Source: Enterococcus raffinosus (lineage in GTDB: Bacteria > Bacillota > Bacilli > Lactobacillales > Enterococcaceae). Taken from it: 33,856 bases of DNA. A model generated the notes under the pieces. That model saw only the letters and a list, made by a program, of their open reading frames with translations. It was not told the origin of the DNA and ran no database searches. Below, in pieces: positions 22,431 to 29,959 of this stretch. The stretch is taken from positions 1-33,856 of the forward strand of contig NZ_JXLA01000038.1 of the NCBI RefSeq assembly GCF_001886185.1, read 5' to 3'. The number at the start of each line of letters is the position of its first letter. Position 1 is the first letter of the stretch. Made by a program: the position numbers and the translations under genes.

Positions 22431-22464
22431 AAGGGTTAGAAAAATTGGTGTTTGCCTAACCTTT
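22431..22464 (+). promoter_or_regulatory. rep leader hairpin 3, alternative partner of the rep Shine-Dalgarno
   Basis: AAGGGTTAG (22431-22439) pairs with CTAACCTTT (22456-22464), loop of 16 nt. The 3' arm AACCTTT can instead pair with GGAGGTT of the rep ribosome site (22562-22568), with two G-U pairs, so this hairpin may help decide whether rep is translated. Confidence 0.45.
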
Positions 22465-22468
22465 ATTA

Positions 22469-22497
22469 AGTATACCATATTTTGGTTACTTTCTCAA
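22469..22497 (-). promoter_or_regulatory. Antisense RNA promoter
   Basis: On the minus strand: TTGAGA (22492-22497), exactly 17 bp, TATACT (22469-22474), then a purine start near 22462. This is the stronger of the two opposed promoters in the region, as expected for a copy-control RNA. Confidence 0.75.
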
Positions 22498-22576
22498 TCA
22501 GATATCTTGTGACAGTAAGCATTCCTTTAAAACTTTCGTAACAACTTTGAGAGTGAACTAAGGAGGTTTTTTTGTC

Positions 22577-23662
22577 ATGTCCACAAATTTAGATAACATC
22601 ATGACCGCCGCAAACTTACCCAACGGCAATTATATTCCAATTGATTTAAACTTAATCAACAATCCACAATATAAAACTCTTTCCATTGAAGCCATGATGC
22701 TTCATGCTTTGTACACCATGCGTATGACATGTAGTATTTATCATGCAGAAAAAGATGGTAGCTGGCTTGATGAAGCCGGGCATCCATACATTTATTTTTC
22801 CAATGAAGAAGCTGCAACATTATTACGCGTTTCTGAACGGAAAGTCACAAATTTGAAGAATAGCCTAATTGACGCTGGTTTAATCCAGGTTCTTCGACAT
22901 GGACTTAAAAATTATCGTATCTATGTCGCAAATCCTAAAGCACCAGATAAAAATGTTGTTGTACAGTTGTCCTTCAAAAATTATACAAGTACTAAATCCT
23001 TGGCTCCTGTGGAAAACAAAGAAGGAGGAATTAAAGAGGAATTATCCACTGTGGATAGAGAAGCAGAATCTGCGTCCTCGAACACGCAAAATTTGCTTAC
23101 AAGTACACAAAAACATTTAGCAAAACAAACCACAAGTGCAACAAAAGTAACACGCAACGCGACAAAAAATACCCAAACTTCTCAAGAGGATAGCCTCATA
23201 GAAGGGCTAAGTGCGCGCTATGCACATTTATTGCCGCAACAGGCGTTTAATCGATTCTTGCCGTTTTGCAAAGGCAATTATCAAAAGGCACGTTGGTTTG
23301 TTGACACGATTTTTAAGGCGAAATATGCAAGTACGCAGCAATATATCAACGCTGGACTCCCTGCTGAAGCAGAAGTGCTAACCTTTGAACACAATGAGTA
23401 TTTTAAATCAGATATCAGTGACGCGATTGCGAAAGCATTAGAGCAAATGTATCGCTTTAAGACAGTGAAAAATCCTGAAGGCTTCTTCTTTGCATTCATG
23501 AAGGGCTTCTTTACGGAAAAGACACGCCAATACTTAGTCGATCATTATCAATTAACACCAGAACTGCAACAAACGCTTTCATTTGTGCAATTGACGATTC
23601 AGCAAAAAAATACGCGACAAAAGCCTGTAAAATCACAAAAAGTCGCTAAAAAAGTCTCCTAA
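22577..23662 (+). CDS. repA: RepA_N-family replication initiator
   Basis: 361 residues; AAGGAGG ten nt before the ATG. Residues about 18-118 are a RepA_N domain: 'YIPIDLNLINNPQYKTLSIEAMMLHALYTMRMTCSI' then 'DGSWLDEAGHPYIYFSNEEAATLLRVSERKVTNLKNSLIDAGLIQVLRHGLKNYRIYV', a winged-helix initiator of low-GC Gram-positive theta plasmids. A Thr/Asn/Lys-rich linker follows (about 120-205), then a helical C-terminal domain ('YAHLLPQQAFNRFLPFCKGNYQKARWFVDTIFKAKY', 'KNPEGFFFAFMKGFFTEKTRQYL') as in enterococcal plasmid initiators. It should bind the origin and recruit the replisome. The leader carries antisense control elements. In this family the origin is often inside the rep gene, near the linker. Confidence 0.92.
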   Translation: MSTNLDNIMTAANLPNGNYIPIDLNLINNPQYKTLSIEAMMLHALYTMRMTCSIYHAEKDGSWLDEAGHPYIYFSNEEAATLLRVSERKVTNLKNSLIDAGLIQVLRHGLKNYRIYVANPKAPDKNVVVQLSFKNYTSTKSLAPVENKEGGIKEELSTVDREAESASSNTQNLLTSTQKHLAKQTTSATKVTRNATKNTQTSQEDSLIEGLSARYAHLLPQQAFNRFLPFCKGNYQKARWFVDTIFKAKYASTQQYINAGLPAEAEVLTFEHNEYFKSDISDAIAKALEQMYRFKTVKNPEGFFFAFMKGFFTEKTRQYLVDHYQLTPELQQTLSFVQLTIQQKNTRQKPVKSQKVAKKVS

Positions 23663-23675
23663 GAACCCAAACCTT

Positions 23676-23684
23676 TGTTATAAT
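23676..23684 (+). promoter_or_regulatory. Extended -10 promoter of the CLC gene
   Basis: TGTTATAAT: TG at 23676-23677 and TATAAT at 23679-23684, with no convincing -35 (the window overlaps the end of repA). Confidence 0.6.
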
Positions 23685-23720
23685 GTAGCGGAGTCTATCT
23701 AGAGAAAGGTTAAATTTTTT

Positions 23721-25235
23721 ATGAATAAGTTTAAACTAGCATTTTTTGGCTACAGCGGATTTTTAGGGATTGCTGTTGGAGTCATTGTGGCTTTATTTAT
23801 GGGGCTGACGGAGCTGGGAAATCAAATGATATGGCAGATCTTGCCTAAAGCGATTGGCGATCCGCGATTTTATCCCTTGATTGTCTGTACTATCGGGGGC
23901 GTTGCAATCGGTTTTTTTGTTAAACATTTCGGCCGTTACCCTCGGACGCTGGAAGAATCTTTTGAAGAATTTCAGGAGACGAAGCGAATAGATTATCACG
24001 ATGGAAAGCTGATAAGGAATCTTTTAGGTTCCTTGATTGTCTTATTCTTTGGTGCAAGCTTAGGACCAGAGGCTGCACTAGTCGCGTTACTTGGCGGCTT
24101 AATTACCTACGTTGCTGATCGAAGAAAAATTGCTGAAGATCAGCGATCTGATCTGATTGAGTTTGGTGTCGGAACTTCGCTGGGTGTTATCTTTATGACC
24201 CCGCTGTTTGGTGTCGGGCGTTCAGTGGAACGGGACGATTGGCAAGTTGTTACGGAAAGTAAACTACAGAAATACGTTTTGTATATTTTTACTACCTTTA
24301 CTGGTTTTATTGGATATCTTTTAACGTATAGTATTTTTCCTAATCAAGAGCAGGTTTTTGCGATTCGACGAATGGAGAGTAGTTTTACTTGGCAAGGCTT
24401 ATTACTGGTTATCCCAATGATTCTCTTAGGCGCTTTGTTTGGAAAATTTTTCTTAGTTTTGCGGGAACGAGGGGAGAAATTGAATCAACGAATTCGAAAT
24501 CCTCTACCTTTAGCTATTTTTGCCGGCATTCTCTTAGGTTTGTTGGGGACGATTTCTCCGTATTTTCTATTTTCTGGTGAGCATAATTTATTGTCTTTTA
24601 CTCGTCAAGCAGAGACAATGAACTTTTTCCTTTTACTATTGATTGGCTTCGGTAAAGTGGCCATCACAATGATTTGTTTGGCTTGTAACTGGCGCGGCGG
24701 GACCATTTTTCCAATGATTTTTGCTAGTATCGCGACAGGATTAGCGTTTGCGAATCTGCTTCCATACTCACCTGGATTATTGGTGGCTGTTTTTACAGCG
24801 AGTGCCTGTGCGGTGATTTTGAAGCAGCCTCTAGCAACCGCGTGTCTATTTTTACTGTTGTTCCCAGTGGAGCTGTTCTTATGGATTTGGTTGGCCGGAT
24901 ATTTAGGCAATCTATTTTTACAGCGGGTTCCTTTTTTCCACGAGGAACAGACCATCAAAGCCTTCAAACTTCCTGAACTACCGAAACGGACGAAAAAACC
25001 ATCGGTAAAAAATGAGGAAAAGACGCGGGATGTTTCGGAACTAAGAAAAGCAGCAGATCGTAAAAAAGCTGAAAAAGCAGATCTGCAGCCGCGTGTGACG
25101 GAGCCAAAACGAGAGATTTTAGCACGGAAAGAAGCCAAAAGACCGCGTGAGCCGAAAAAGGAAACACCCGTTAAAACAGACAAAACGACTTCTGATACAC
25201 CAATGACTCGAATGAGTCGTCATCGTCGTAAGTAA
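23721..25235 (+). CDS. CLC-family chloride channel/transporter with charged C-terminal tail
   Basis: 504 residues; GAGAAAGG upstream. Residues 1-405 hold about ten membrane helices with the CLC selectivity motifs: 'FFGASLGPEAALVALLGGL' (GxxxGPE with the gating glutamate), 'NWRGGTIFPMIFAS' (GxFxP-like) and 'GLLVAVFTASACAVILKQPLATACLFLLLFPV'. It would carry chloride, or exchange chloride or fluoride for protons; the usual GREGP is replaced by GASLGP, as in a distant bacterial sub-group. The last 95 residues (from FKLPELPKRTKKP) are almost only Lys, Arg, Glu, Thr and Pro, presumably a cytoplasmic tail. It is a single gene with its own promoter and a strong terminator. Confidence 0.85.
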   Translation: MNKFKLAFFGYSGFLGIAVGVIVALFMGLTELGNQMIWQILPKAIGDPRFYPLIVCTIGGVAIGFFVKHFGRYPRTLEESFEEFQETKRIDYHDGKLIRNLLGSLIVLFFGASLGPEAALVALLGGLITYVADRRKIAEDQRSDLIEFGVGTSLGVIFMTPLFGVGRSVERDDWQVVTESKLQKYVLYIFTTFTGFIGYLLTYSIFPNQEQVFAIRRMESSFTWQGLLLVIPMILLGALFGKFFLVLRERGEKLNQRIRNPLPLAIFAGILLGLLGTISPYFLFSGEHNLLSFTRQAETMNFFLLLLIGFGKVAITMICLACNWRGGTIFPMIFASIATGLAFANLLPYSPGLLVAVFTASACAVILKQPLATACLFLLLFPVELFLWIWLAGYLGNLFLQRVPFFHEEQTIKAFKLPELPKRTKKPSVKNEEKTRDVSELRKAADRKKAEKADLQPRVTEPKREILARKEAKRPREPKKETPVKTDKTTSDTPMTRMSRHRRK

Positions 25236-25281
25236 AATCAGCAACAATTGATCCGTGGATCAATTGTTGCTGATTTTTTGT
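25234..25281. terminator. Bidirectional terminator with 21-bp stem
   Basis: AAAATCAGCAACAATTGATCC (25234-25254) pairs perfectly with the sequence 25257-25277 ending GCTGATTTT, followed by TTT. It lies between the converging CLC and alkyl-sulfatase genes. The CLC stop codon overlaps its first base pairs. Confidence 0.9.
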
Positions 25282-25299
25282 ATTTTTTACGGAAAGTTT

Positions 25300-27201
25300 T
25301 TAAGGCTCAATGAGATTGAAATAGCTATCGACGGTGTTGATTTCAAACACTGAATGCCATTCTTCCAGCTCTTTTATCGGTTTATTCAGCAGTTGATCCA
25401 TAAATGCCATTCTTTTCCCGTGGAAAAGAGGCGTGTCATTCTTCCAATGGCTTGAGTGAACTGGATAATAGGTTAAAATTCCTTGCCAATAATCCAGATG
25501 ATAGCAAGAAGTGTATTGTTGATACATGCCTTCTTCAAATGTCCAATCATCTTCAAAAAGAACGACTCCGGATAGCTGTTTTTCTGTAGAGATAGTCAAT
25601 AAACTAAGGTAATTCAGCAGCATTTCACCTGTAAGATGACTAATGATATCTTGTGAACTATTTGCATAGGAATCGGGATCTTTTGACGCACCATTAGCTA
25701 GCTCAAGGGCACCAGATAAATATTCATTACGCCAAGTTCCGGATTCTGCCTGATACCCTAGCTGAGTAAGTGCTTTTTTACATAAAAGGCGTGCTTCTTG
25801 GTTACTTGGATCGGAAAACACGATGAGATTAGTAACCTTCGCTACCCAACGATACTTTCCATTTTGATAATCGATGGCTGCATTCTCTAAAATATTCGCA
25901 GCGCCACCCATATAGCGAACGAAATTTTGTGCCTCCTCAATAGGTGGCAATGGATCGAGATTGACGGGATTAGAATCATACCAGCCCATGTATTTTTGAT
26001 AGACAGCTTTGCTATTGTGACTCAGCGTTCCATAATAAGGACGTAAATACCATTTTTCCGTTAAGGATTTTGGTAAGTGAATCTGCTGTTCAACTTCATT
26101 GATTGTATAGCCTTTATTGATAGCGCATAAGGTCTGATCATGGATTCCTTTGTATAGTCGTGCTTGTGAAATGAGATAATCACTAATGGTATTGGAGTCT
26201 TCATAGGCATATCGTGGCCAAGTATGGGCGTGGAATAATACCTTCGCACGGTCACCGAATAGATGATTGGCCTCTAATAGATATTTTGACCAAGCGTTTG
26301 CATCACGAACTTGTGCTCCTCTTAGAGTATATAAATTATGCATGGTACAGGTACAATTTTCTGCCATCCAAAGTGCTTCATACTGGGGAAGAAATGTATT
26401 CATTTCTGCTGGGGCTTCTGTACCAGGAGTTAATTGAAAGACTAATTCTAACGCATCTATCGTGAGGGTTTCATTTTTAGTAATTTCTTTTGTCGGCAGT
26501 TCAAAGCTGACGGTCCCTAATGATTGTCCTTGTCCAATTCCGATGGATAGTGCCCCTGTAGCGTTCCTCTCAAGAAAGGTTCCATATTGATAGCCAGCTC
26601 TTCTGCCCATTGCTTTACCAACCATCAGATTCTCCGAGATGGCCGCCTCAGTAAATCCTGCTGGTGCCAAAATTGGGATCGTTGGATCTAATTTAAAATC
26701 AGGAAACAACCCGCGGATGCCACCAAAATGATCGACATGTGAATGGCTGATGATAATACAGGCAATATGGTCATCCACTGTTGGATAATGATTGTTTTCG
26801 AACCAATGATTGGCAAATTCAATCGCTGCTCTAGAACATTCAATGCTCATCAAGGTATCAAAAACCAACCAAGTATTCTTGGGAGATAGTACCAGTGTTA
26901 AATTAGCCATATCGAATCCGCGAAGTTGAAAAATTTTGTCGGTTACTTGAAATAAGCCTGTCTGGTGATTGCAGCGGGCGTTTTCCCATAAGCTTGGATT
27001 TGCTGAATCTGGACAATCTTTTTCTAAAAAGTCATATGCTTTTTGGCTCCAAATAATTTTGTCGTCTTGTTTAATTTCAAGCTTATCAAAAGCGGCAACA
27101 CAATTTTGTTGGGCTAATGCCAATTCAGAATTGCTATCAAAAGGTAACGTATCCATCATCTGTTGGTTCTTTTGACAAGTACAGCGACTTGCTTTTTCCA
27201 T
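25300..27201 (-). CDS. Alkyl sulfatase, metallo-beta-lactamase fold (SdsA/BDS1 type)
   Basis: The frame is open from 27303, but GAGGAGG lies before the ATG at 27199-27201 and gives 633 residues. Family features: metal site 1 'IIISHSHVDHFGGIRGLFPD' (HxHxDH), second-site region 'MAENCTCTMHNLYTLRGAQVRDANAWSKYL' (Glu, His and the conserved LRGA.VRD), 'HAHTWPRY' (metal-binding His), an alkyl-sulfatase dimerisation domain ('YMGWYDSNPVNLDPLPP'), and a C-terminal SCP2-like domain ('ANGASKDPDSYANSSQDIISHLTGEMLLNYLSLL'). It hydrolyses sulfate from alkyl sulfates such as SDS. No signal peptide is seen, unlike periplasmic SdsA1. The N-terminal 'CTCQKNQQMMDTL' is unusual. A cre-like site overlaps its promoter. 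Confidence 0.88.
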   Translation of the reverse strand: MEKASRCTCQKNQQMMDTLPFDSNSELALAQQNCVAAFDKLEIKQDDKIIWSQKAYDFLEKDCPDSANPSLWENARCNHQTGLFQVTDKIFQLRGFDMANLTLVLSPKNTWLVFDTLMSIECSRAAIEFANHWFENNHYPTVDDHIACIIISHSHVDHFGGIRGLFPDFKLDPTIPILAPAGFTEAAISENLMVGKAMGRRAGYQYGTFLERNATGALSIGIGQGQSLGTVSFELPTKEITKNETLTIDALELVFQLTPGTEAPAEMNTFLPQYEALWMAENCTCTMHNLYTLRGAQVRDANAWSKYLLEANHLFGDRAKVLFHAHTWPRYAYEDSNTISDYLISQARLYKGIHDQTLCAINKGYTINEVEQQIHLPKSLTEKWYLRPYYGTLSHNSKAVYQKYMGWYDSNPVNLDPLPPIEEAQNFVRYMGGAANILENAAIDYQNGKYRWVAKVTNLIVFSDPSNQEARLLCKKALTQLGYQAESGTWRNEYLSGALELANGASKDPDSYANSSQDIISHLTGEMLLNYLSLLTISTEKQLSGVVLFEDDWTFEEGMYQQYTSCYHLDYWQGILTYYPVHSSHWKNDTPLFHGKRMAFMDQLLNKPIKELEEWHSVFEINTVDSYFNLIEP

Positions 27202-27245
27202 AATTTTTTCCTCCTCGGTAGTAATAAACAGCAGCATCCAATAAT

Positions 27246-27275
27246 ATAGTAAGCGTTTTCTCAAAAGTGTGTCAA
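27246..27275 (-). promoter_or_regulatory. Alkyl-sulfatase promoter with overlapping cre-like site
   Basis: Minus strand TTGACA (27270-27275), 18-bp spacer, TACTAT (27246-27251). AGTAAGCGTTTTCT (27248-27261) matches the cre consensus TGNAARCGNWWWCA at 12 of 14 positions and covers the -10 and spacer. Confidence 0.6.
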
Positions 27276-27313
27276 ATTCCTGCTGAATCCTAGATGTTTG
27301 CAAAACTTATTTT

Positions 27314-27350
27314 TGAAAGCGTTGACCAAACTTCTGCTGACTGCTACTCT
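27314..27350 (+). promoter_or_regulatory. Promoter of the M24 peptidase gene, with weak cre-like site
   Basis: TTGACC (27322-27327), 17-bp spacer, TACTCT (27345-27350). TGAAAGCGTTGACC (27314-27327) matches 12 of 14 cre positions and overlaps the -35. Confidence 0.55.
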
Positions 27351-27396
27351 ATTCATTAGAAGGCTAGAACTTCAAAACAGAAAGGAACGTGTGACA

Positions 27397-28467
27397 ATGT
27401 TAAACGAAGCAAAGATTCGTGCGTATTTGGAAAAAGAGAAACTGGATGCTTTTTTTATTGCCAAAAGAGTAAATGTTCGTTTCACTAGCGGCTGGACAGG
27501 AGACGATTCATTTATTTTGCTCACACAAGAGGGACAATACTTTTTGACAGATCCGCGCTATACTGAACAAGCGGACATTGAAGTACCAGAGTATGAAATC
27601 ATCAACTGGCGCTTGCCGGGACGGACTGTCGGAGACACTGTGGCCCGTTTGGCTAGTGAGAAAAACTTAAAAACGATCGCTTTCGAAGCGGATTATCTAA
27701 CCTATGATATGTATTCTGATTTTACATCGAAAACAACAGCTGAGTTCGTACAAGCTGGCGGTGTGATTGATCGTATGCGTGCAATTAAGTCTCCGCAAGA
27801 GATTCAATATATGCGCAACGCTTGTGAAATTTCTTGTCGGGCTTTTAATCGAATTTTGGATGACATCCGAGTTGGGGTCACTGAAAAAGATTTAGCAGCT
27901 AGACTATCGATGTACATGGTACAAGAAGGCGCGGACACTCAGCCTTATGGAAATATTTTGATTTCTGGAGCGAATACGTCGTTATTACATGGGATCCCAT
28001 CAAAAAAATCAATTGAATATGGCGATTTTGTCTTAATGGATTTTGGCTGTCAATATGAAGGCTATATGTCTGATATGACACGCACCGTTGTTGTCGGAAA
28101 AGCTACGGATAAGCAACGGGAAGTGTATGAATTAGAAAAACAAAGCTTGGAAGCAGCGGAAGCGGTAATGAAGAACGGAGCAGCAGTAAAAGATATTTAT
28201 CAAGCCTCATTGAAACCGCTGGAAGGAACCGAATATCCGCAATATACTTATCGAAACATCGGACACAGTATTGGTCTGTTCGTACATGAACTACCATACA
28301 TTGATGAACAATATGATGATGTTTTAGAAACAGGTATGGTGATGACGATCGAACCGGGAATCTATATTCCAGATTGGGGCGGTGTACGGATTGAGGACCA
28401 AGTTTTAATTACGGATGACGGCTATGAAAATATGATTAGTATTTCTCATGATTTGATTGAATTATAA
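27397..28467 (+). CDS. M24 family metallopeptidase (Xaa-Pro aminopeptidase/dipeptidase type)
   Basis: The frame is open from 27298; the ATG at 27397, with AAAGGAAC upstream, starts a normal 356-residue enzyme (MLNEAKIRAYLEKEKLDAFFI). The N-terminal creatinase-like domain (1-125) is followed by the pita-bread catalytic domain. Metal ligands can be placed: Asp and Asp in 'FVLMDFGCQYEGYMSDMTRTVVVG', His in 'IGHSIGLFVHELPY', Glu in 'MTIEPGIYIPDWGGVRIEDQVLIT', and the final Glu in RIED. It cleaves peptides next to proline. A second M24 enzyme (30428) is nearby; they are clearly different proteins. The upstream region is shared with the divergent alkyl-sulfatase gene. Confidence 0.9.
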   Translation: MLNEAKIRAYLEKEKLDAFFIAKRVNVRFTSGWTGDDSFILLTQEGQYFLTDPRYTEQADIEVPEYEIINWRLPGRTVGDTVARLASEKNLKTIAFEADYLTYDMYSDFTSKTTAEFVQAGGVIDRMRAIKSPQEIQYMRNACEISCRAFNRILDDIRVGVTEKDLAARLSMYMVQEGADTQPYGNILISGANTSLLHGIPSKKSIEYGDFVLMDFGCQYEGYMSDMTRTVVVGKATDKQREVYELEKQSLEAAEAVMKNGAAVKDIYQASLKPLEGTEYPQYTYRNIGHSIGLFVHELPYIDEQYDDVLETGMVMTIEPGIYIPDWGGVRIEDQVLITDDGYENMISISHDLIEL

Positions 28468-28488
28468 GCGTGGGATAAGCTATACTAA

Positions 28489-28520
28489 GACGACGACGGC
28501 AGGAGCTGTCGTCGTTTTTT
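28489..28520 (+). terminator. Terminator after the M24 peptidase gene
   Basis: GACGACGACGGC (28489-28500), loop AGGA, GCTGTCGTCGTT (28505-28516), then T-run to 28520. Confidence 0.85.
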
Positions 28521-28599
28521 CACACTTAATTATTAAAAAATGACCGTTAGAGGCTGTATAAATTTACGGATTTTTTCGTTTGAAAAGGAGGGAAGCCCG

Positions 28600-29358
28600 A
28601 TGAATGAACGGGAAGCGTTTGATTTCGTCTATGATATTGGCGAAACATTATTGAAAAATGGTGCGGAAATTAAACGGATCGAGACGACCATTCGTCATAT
28701 TGCAGAGGCTTTAGAGTTGAAAGAGTTTGATAGCTTTGTATTGATCAATGGTATTTTTATGACGGCGCGGTTAAAAGATGCGACTGTTCAAGCCCGTGTT
28801 CGGGATATCCCAATTTCACCGATCAATTTAGGGCGAATCGAACAGATTAATACCTTGTCACGAAGATTGACCGAAAAGCGTTTAAGTCCAGAAGATGCCA
28901 ATGAATGGTTGCAGGAAATCAAGCATGAATCCTTTGCTTCGAATCCTTTAAAAATTTTTGCTTATGCATTTGGCAGTGCCAGCTTTTGTTTTATTTTTGG
29001 CGGAAGTCTATGGGATACAATCGGCGCGCTCTTTTTAGGTGTATTATTGGCTTGTTTTTCAATGTATTTATTACCGAAGTTTAATATGTCAGATATTATT
29101 TCTACTATCACGAGCAGTGCGTTCGTTAGTATTTTGGCTTGTTTATTCGTTCATTTTATACCTGTGCTGCAGCTGACGAGTCTTATTACCGGCGGAATTA
29201 TTTCTCTTTTGCCAGGAGTTGCTGTGGTGAATGGTATTCGGTACTTGTTTGATGGGGATTATAGCTCGGGCTGGGGGCAAATGATTTATGCTTTAATTAC
29301 AGCTCTTTGTGTCTCTGTAGGTGTTGGACTGGTCTTACGTGTTTTTAGTTTTCTATGA
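28600..29358 (+). CDS. Threonine/serine exporter ThrE family, large subunit (DUF1212)
   Basis: The frame is open from 28540; AAAAGGAGGG before the ATG at 28600 fixes the start (252 residues, MNEREAFDFVYDIGETLLKNGAEIKRIETTIRHIAEALEL). The first 120 residues are the soluble DUF1212 domain ('VLINGIFMTARLKDATVQARVRDIP', 'INLGRIEQINTLSRRL'). Five hydrophobic helices follow, ending 'GGIISLLPGVAVVNGIRYLFDGDYSSGWGQMIYALITALCVSVGVGLVLR'. In Corynebacterium ThrE both halves are one protein; here the second half is the next gene, the usual split form in Firmicutes. The pair would export threonine, serine or related small compounds; the true substrate in this host is inferred only from the family. Confidence 0.88.
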   Translation: MNEREAFDFVYDIGETLLKNGAEIKRIETTIRHIAEALELKEFDSFVLINGIFMTARLKDATVQARVRDIPISPINLGRIEQINTLSRRLTEKRLSPEDANEWLQEIKHESFASNPLKIFAYAFGSASFCFIFGGSLWDTIGALFLGVLLACFSMYLLPKFNMSDIISTITSSAFVSILACLFVHFIPVLQLTSLITGGIISLLPGVAVVNGIRYLFDGDYSSGWGQMIYALITALCVSVGVGLVLRVFSFL

Positions 29359-29435
29359 TGGGAAAAAAAAGAAATGATCATCCAATAAAAATTGAATTCG
29401 TCATTTTACCATAGTGATGGGAAGGAGTGCAGCCA

Positions 29436-29900
29436 ATGATAAATGGCTTGTTTCAAATCTTAGCAGGTTTTTTAGGAACGATTTCTTTTGCGATCTTATT
29501 TGAGGTTCCACGTTGTTACTACGTTCATTGCGGTGTTATCGGTGCTTGCGGCTGGTTCATTTATTTGTTTATCATGCATTTTTTTGTAGCGCCAGTAGCG
29601 GCGACGTTCATTGCTTCGTTAGTATTGATCTATCTTTCAAGAGAAGCGTCATTTGCATTAAAAGCTCCAGTCACGATTTTCTTGATTTGCGGAATTTTCT
29701 GTCTCGTCCCTGGGATGGGTATCTATAATTTTACTTATAATTTTTTTATTGGTGATTCCATCAAAGCGGCTCAAATTGGTGTCCAAGTTTTAAAAATTGC
29801 GATCGCAATCGCTGTAGGTATTACAGCGGGATATGAATTATCGCCCAAATTTTTCTACTCATATCACAAAATGCAAAAGAATAAAAATTCATTGTCGTGA
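29436..29900 (+). CDS. Threonine/serine exporter family, small subunit (DUF3815/ThrE_2)
   Basis: The ATG at 29436 lies about 9 nt after GAAGGAG and is preferred to the GTG at 29427 that overlaps the ribosome site; 154 residues. It is four to five hydrophobic helices throughout, including 'QILAGFLGTISFAILFEVPRCYYVHCGVIGACGWFIYLF' and 'FLICGIFCLVPGMGIYNFTYNFFIGDSIKAAQIGVQVLKIAIAIAVGI', the ThrE_2 pattern with its 'LVPG.g.Y' motif. It partners the DUF1212 protein encoded 77 nt upstream, and the two are expected to form one exporter. A terminator directly follows, so this is a two-gene unit. Confidence 0.88.
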   Translation: MINGLFQILAGFLGTISFAILFEVPRCYYVHCGVIGACGWFIYLFIMHFFVAPVAATFIASLVLIYLSREASFALKAPVTIFLICGIFCLVPGMGIYNFTYNFFIGDSIKAAQIGVQVLKIAIAIAVGITAGYELSPKFFYSYHKMQKNKNSLS

Positions 29901-29911
29901 ATAAATGATAG

Positions 29912-29958
29912 AAACAGTTCTTATAGACAGTTTTGTTGTATAACAGAACTGTTTTTTT
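29912..29958 (+). terminator. Terminator of the ThrE-type pair
   Basis: AACAGTTCT (29913-29921) and AGAACTGTT (29945-29953), then a T-run to 29958. Confidence 0.8.
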
Positions 29959-29959
29959 A

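Larger units (their letters stand above)
22335..22462 (-). ncRNA. Putative antisense (counter-transcribed) RNA controlling rep
   Basis: A minus-strand transcription unit with no open frame. Its promoter is at 22469-22497, its start near 22462, and its intrinsic terminator is a perfect 12-bp stem (22348-22359 with 22366-22377) followed on the minus strand by TTTTTTTCGTTTTTTTC. The predicted RNA of about 120-130 nt lies fully within the rep leader and has two hairpins whose loops read CGCCAA, complementary to UUGGCG loops in the sense leader. Antisense control of rep is known for staphylococcal RepA_N plasmids such as pSK41. The unit here is predicted from sequence only. Confidence 0.7.

Noticed and set aside
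24605-25183. 192-codon open frame on the minus strand
   Set aside because: It lies wholly antisense to the CLC gene, is Ser/Phe/Arg-rich as complements of Lys/Glu-rich coding sequence are, and has no ribosome site.
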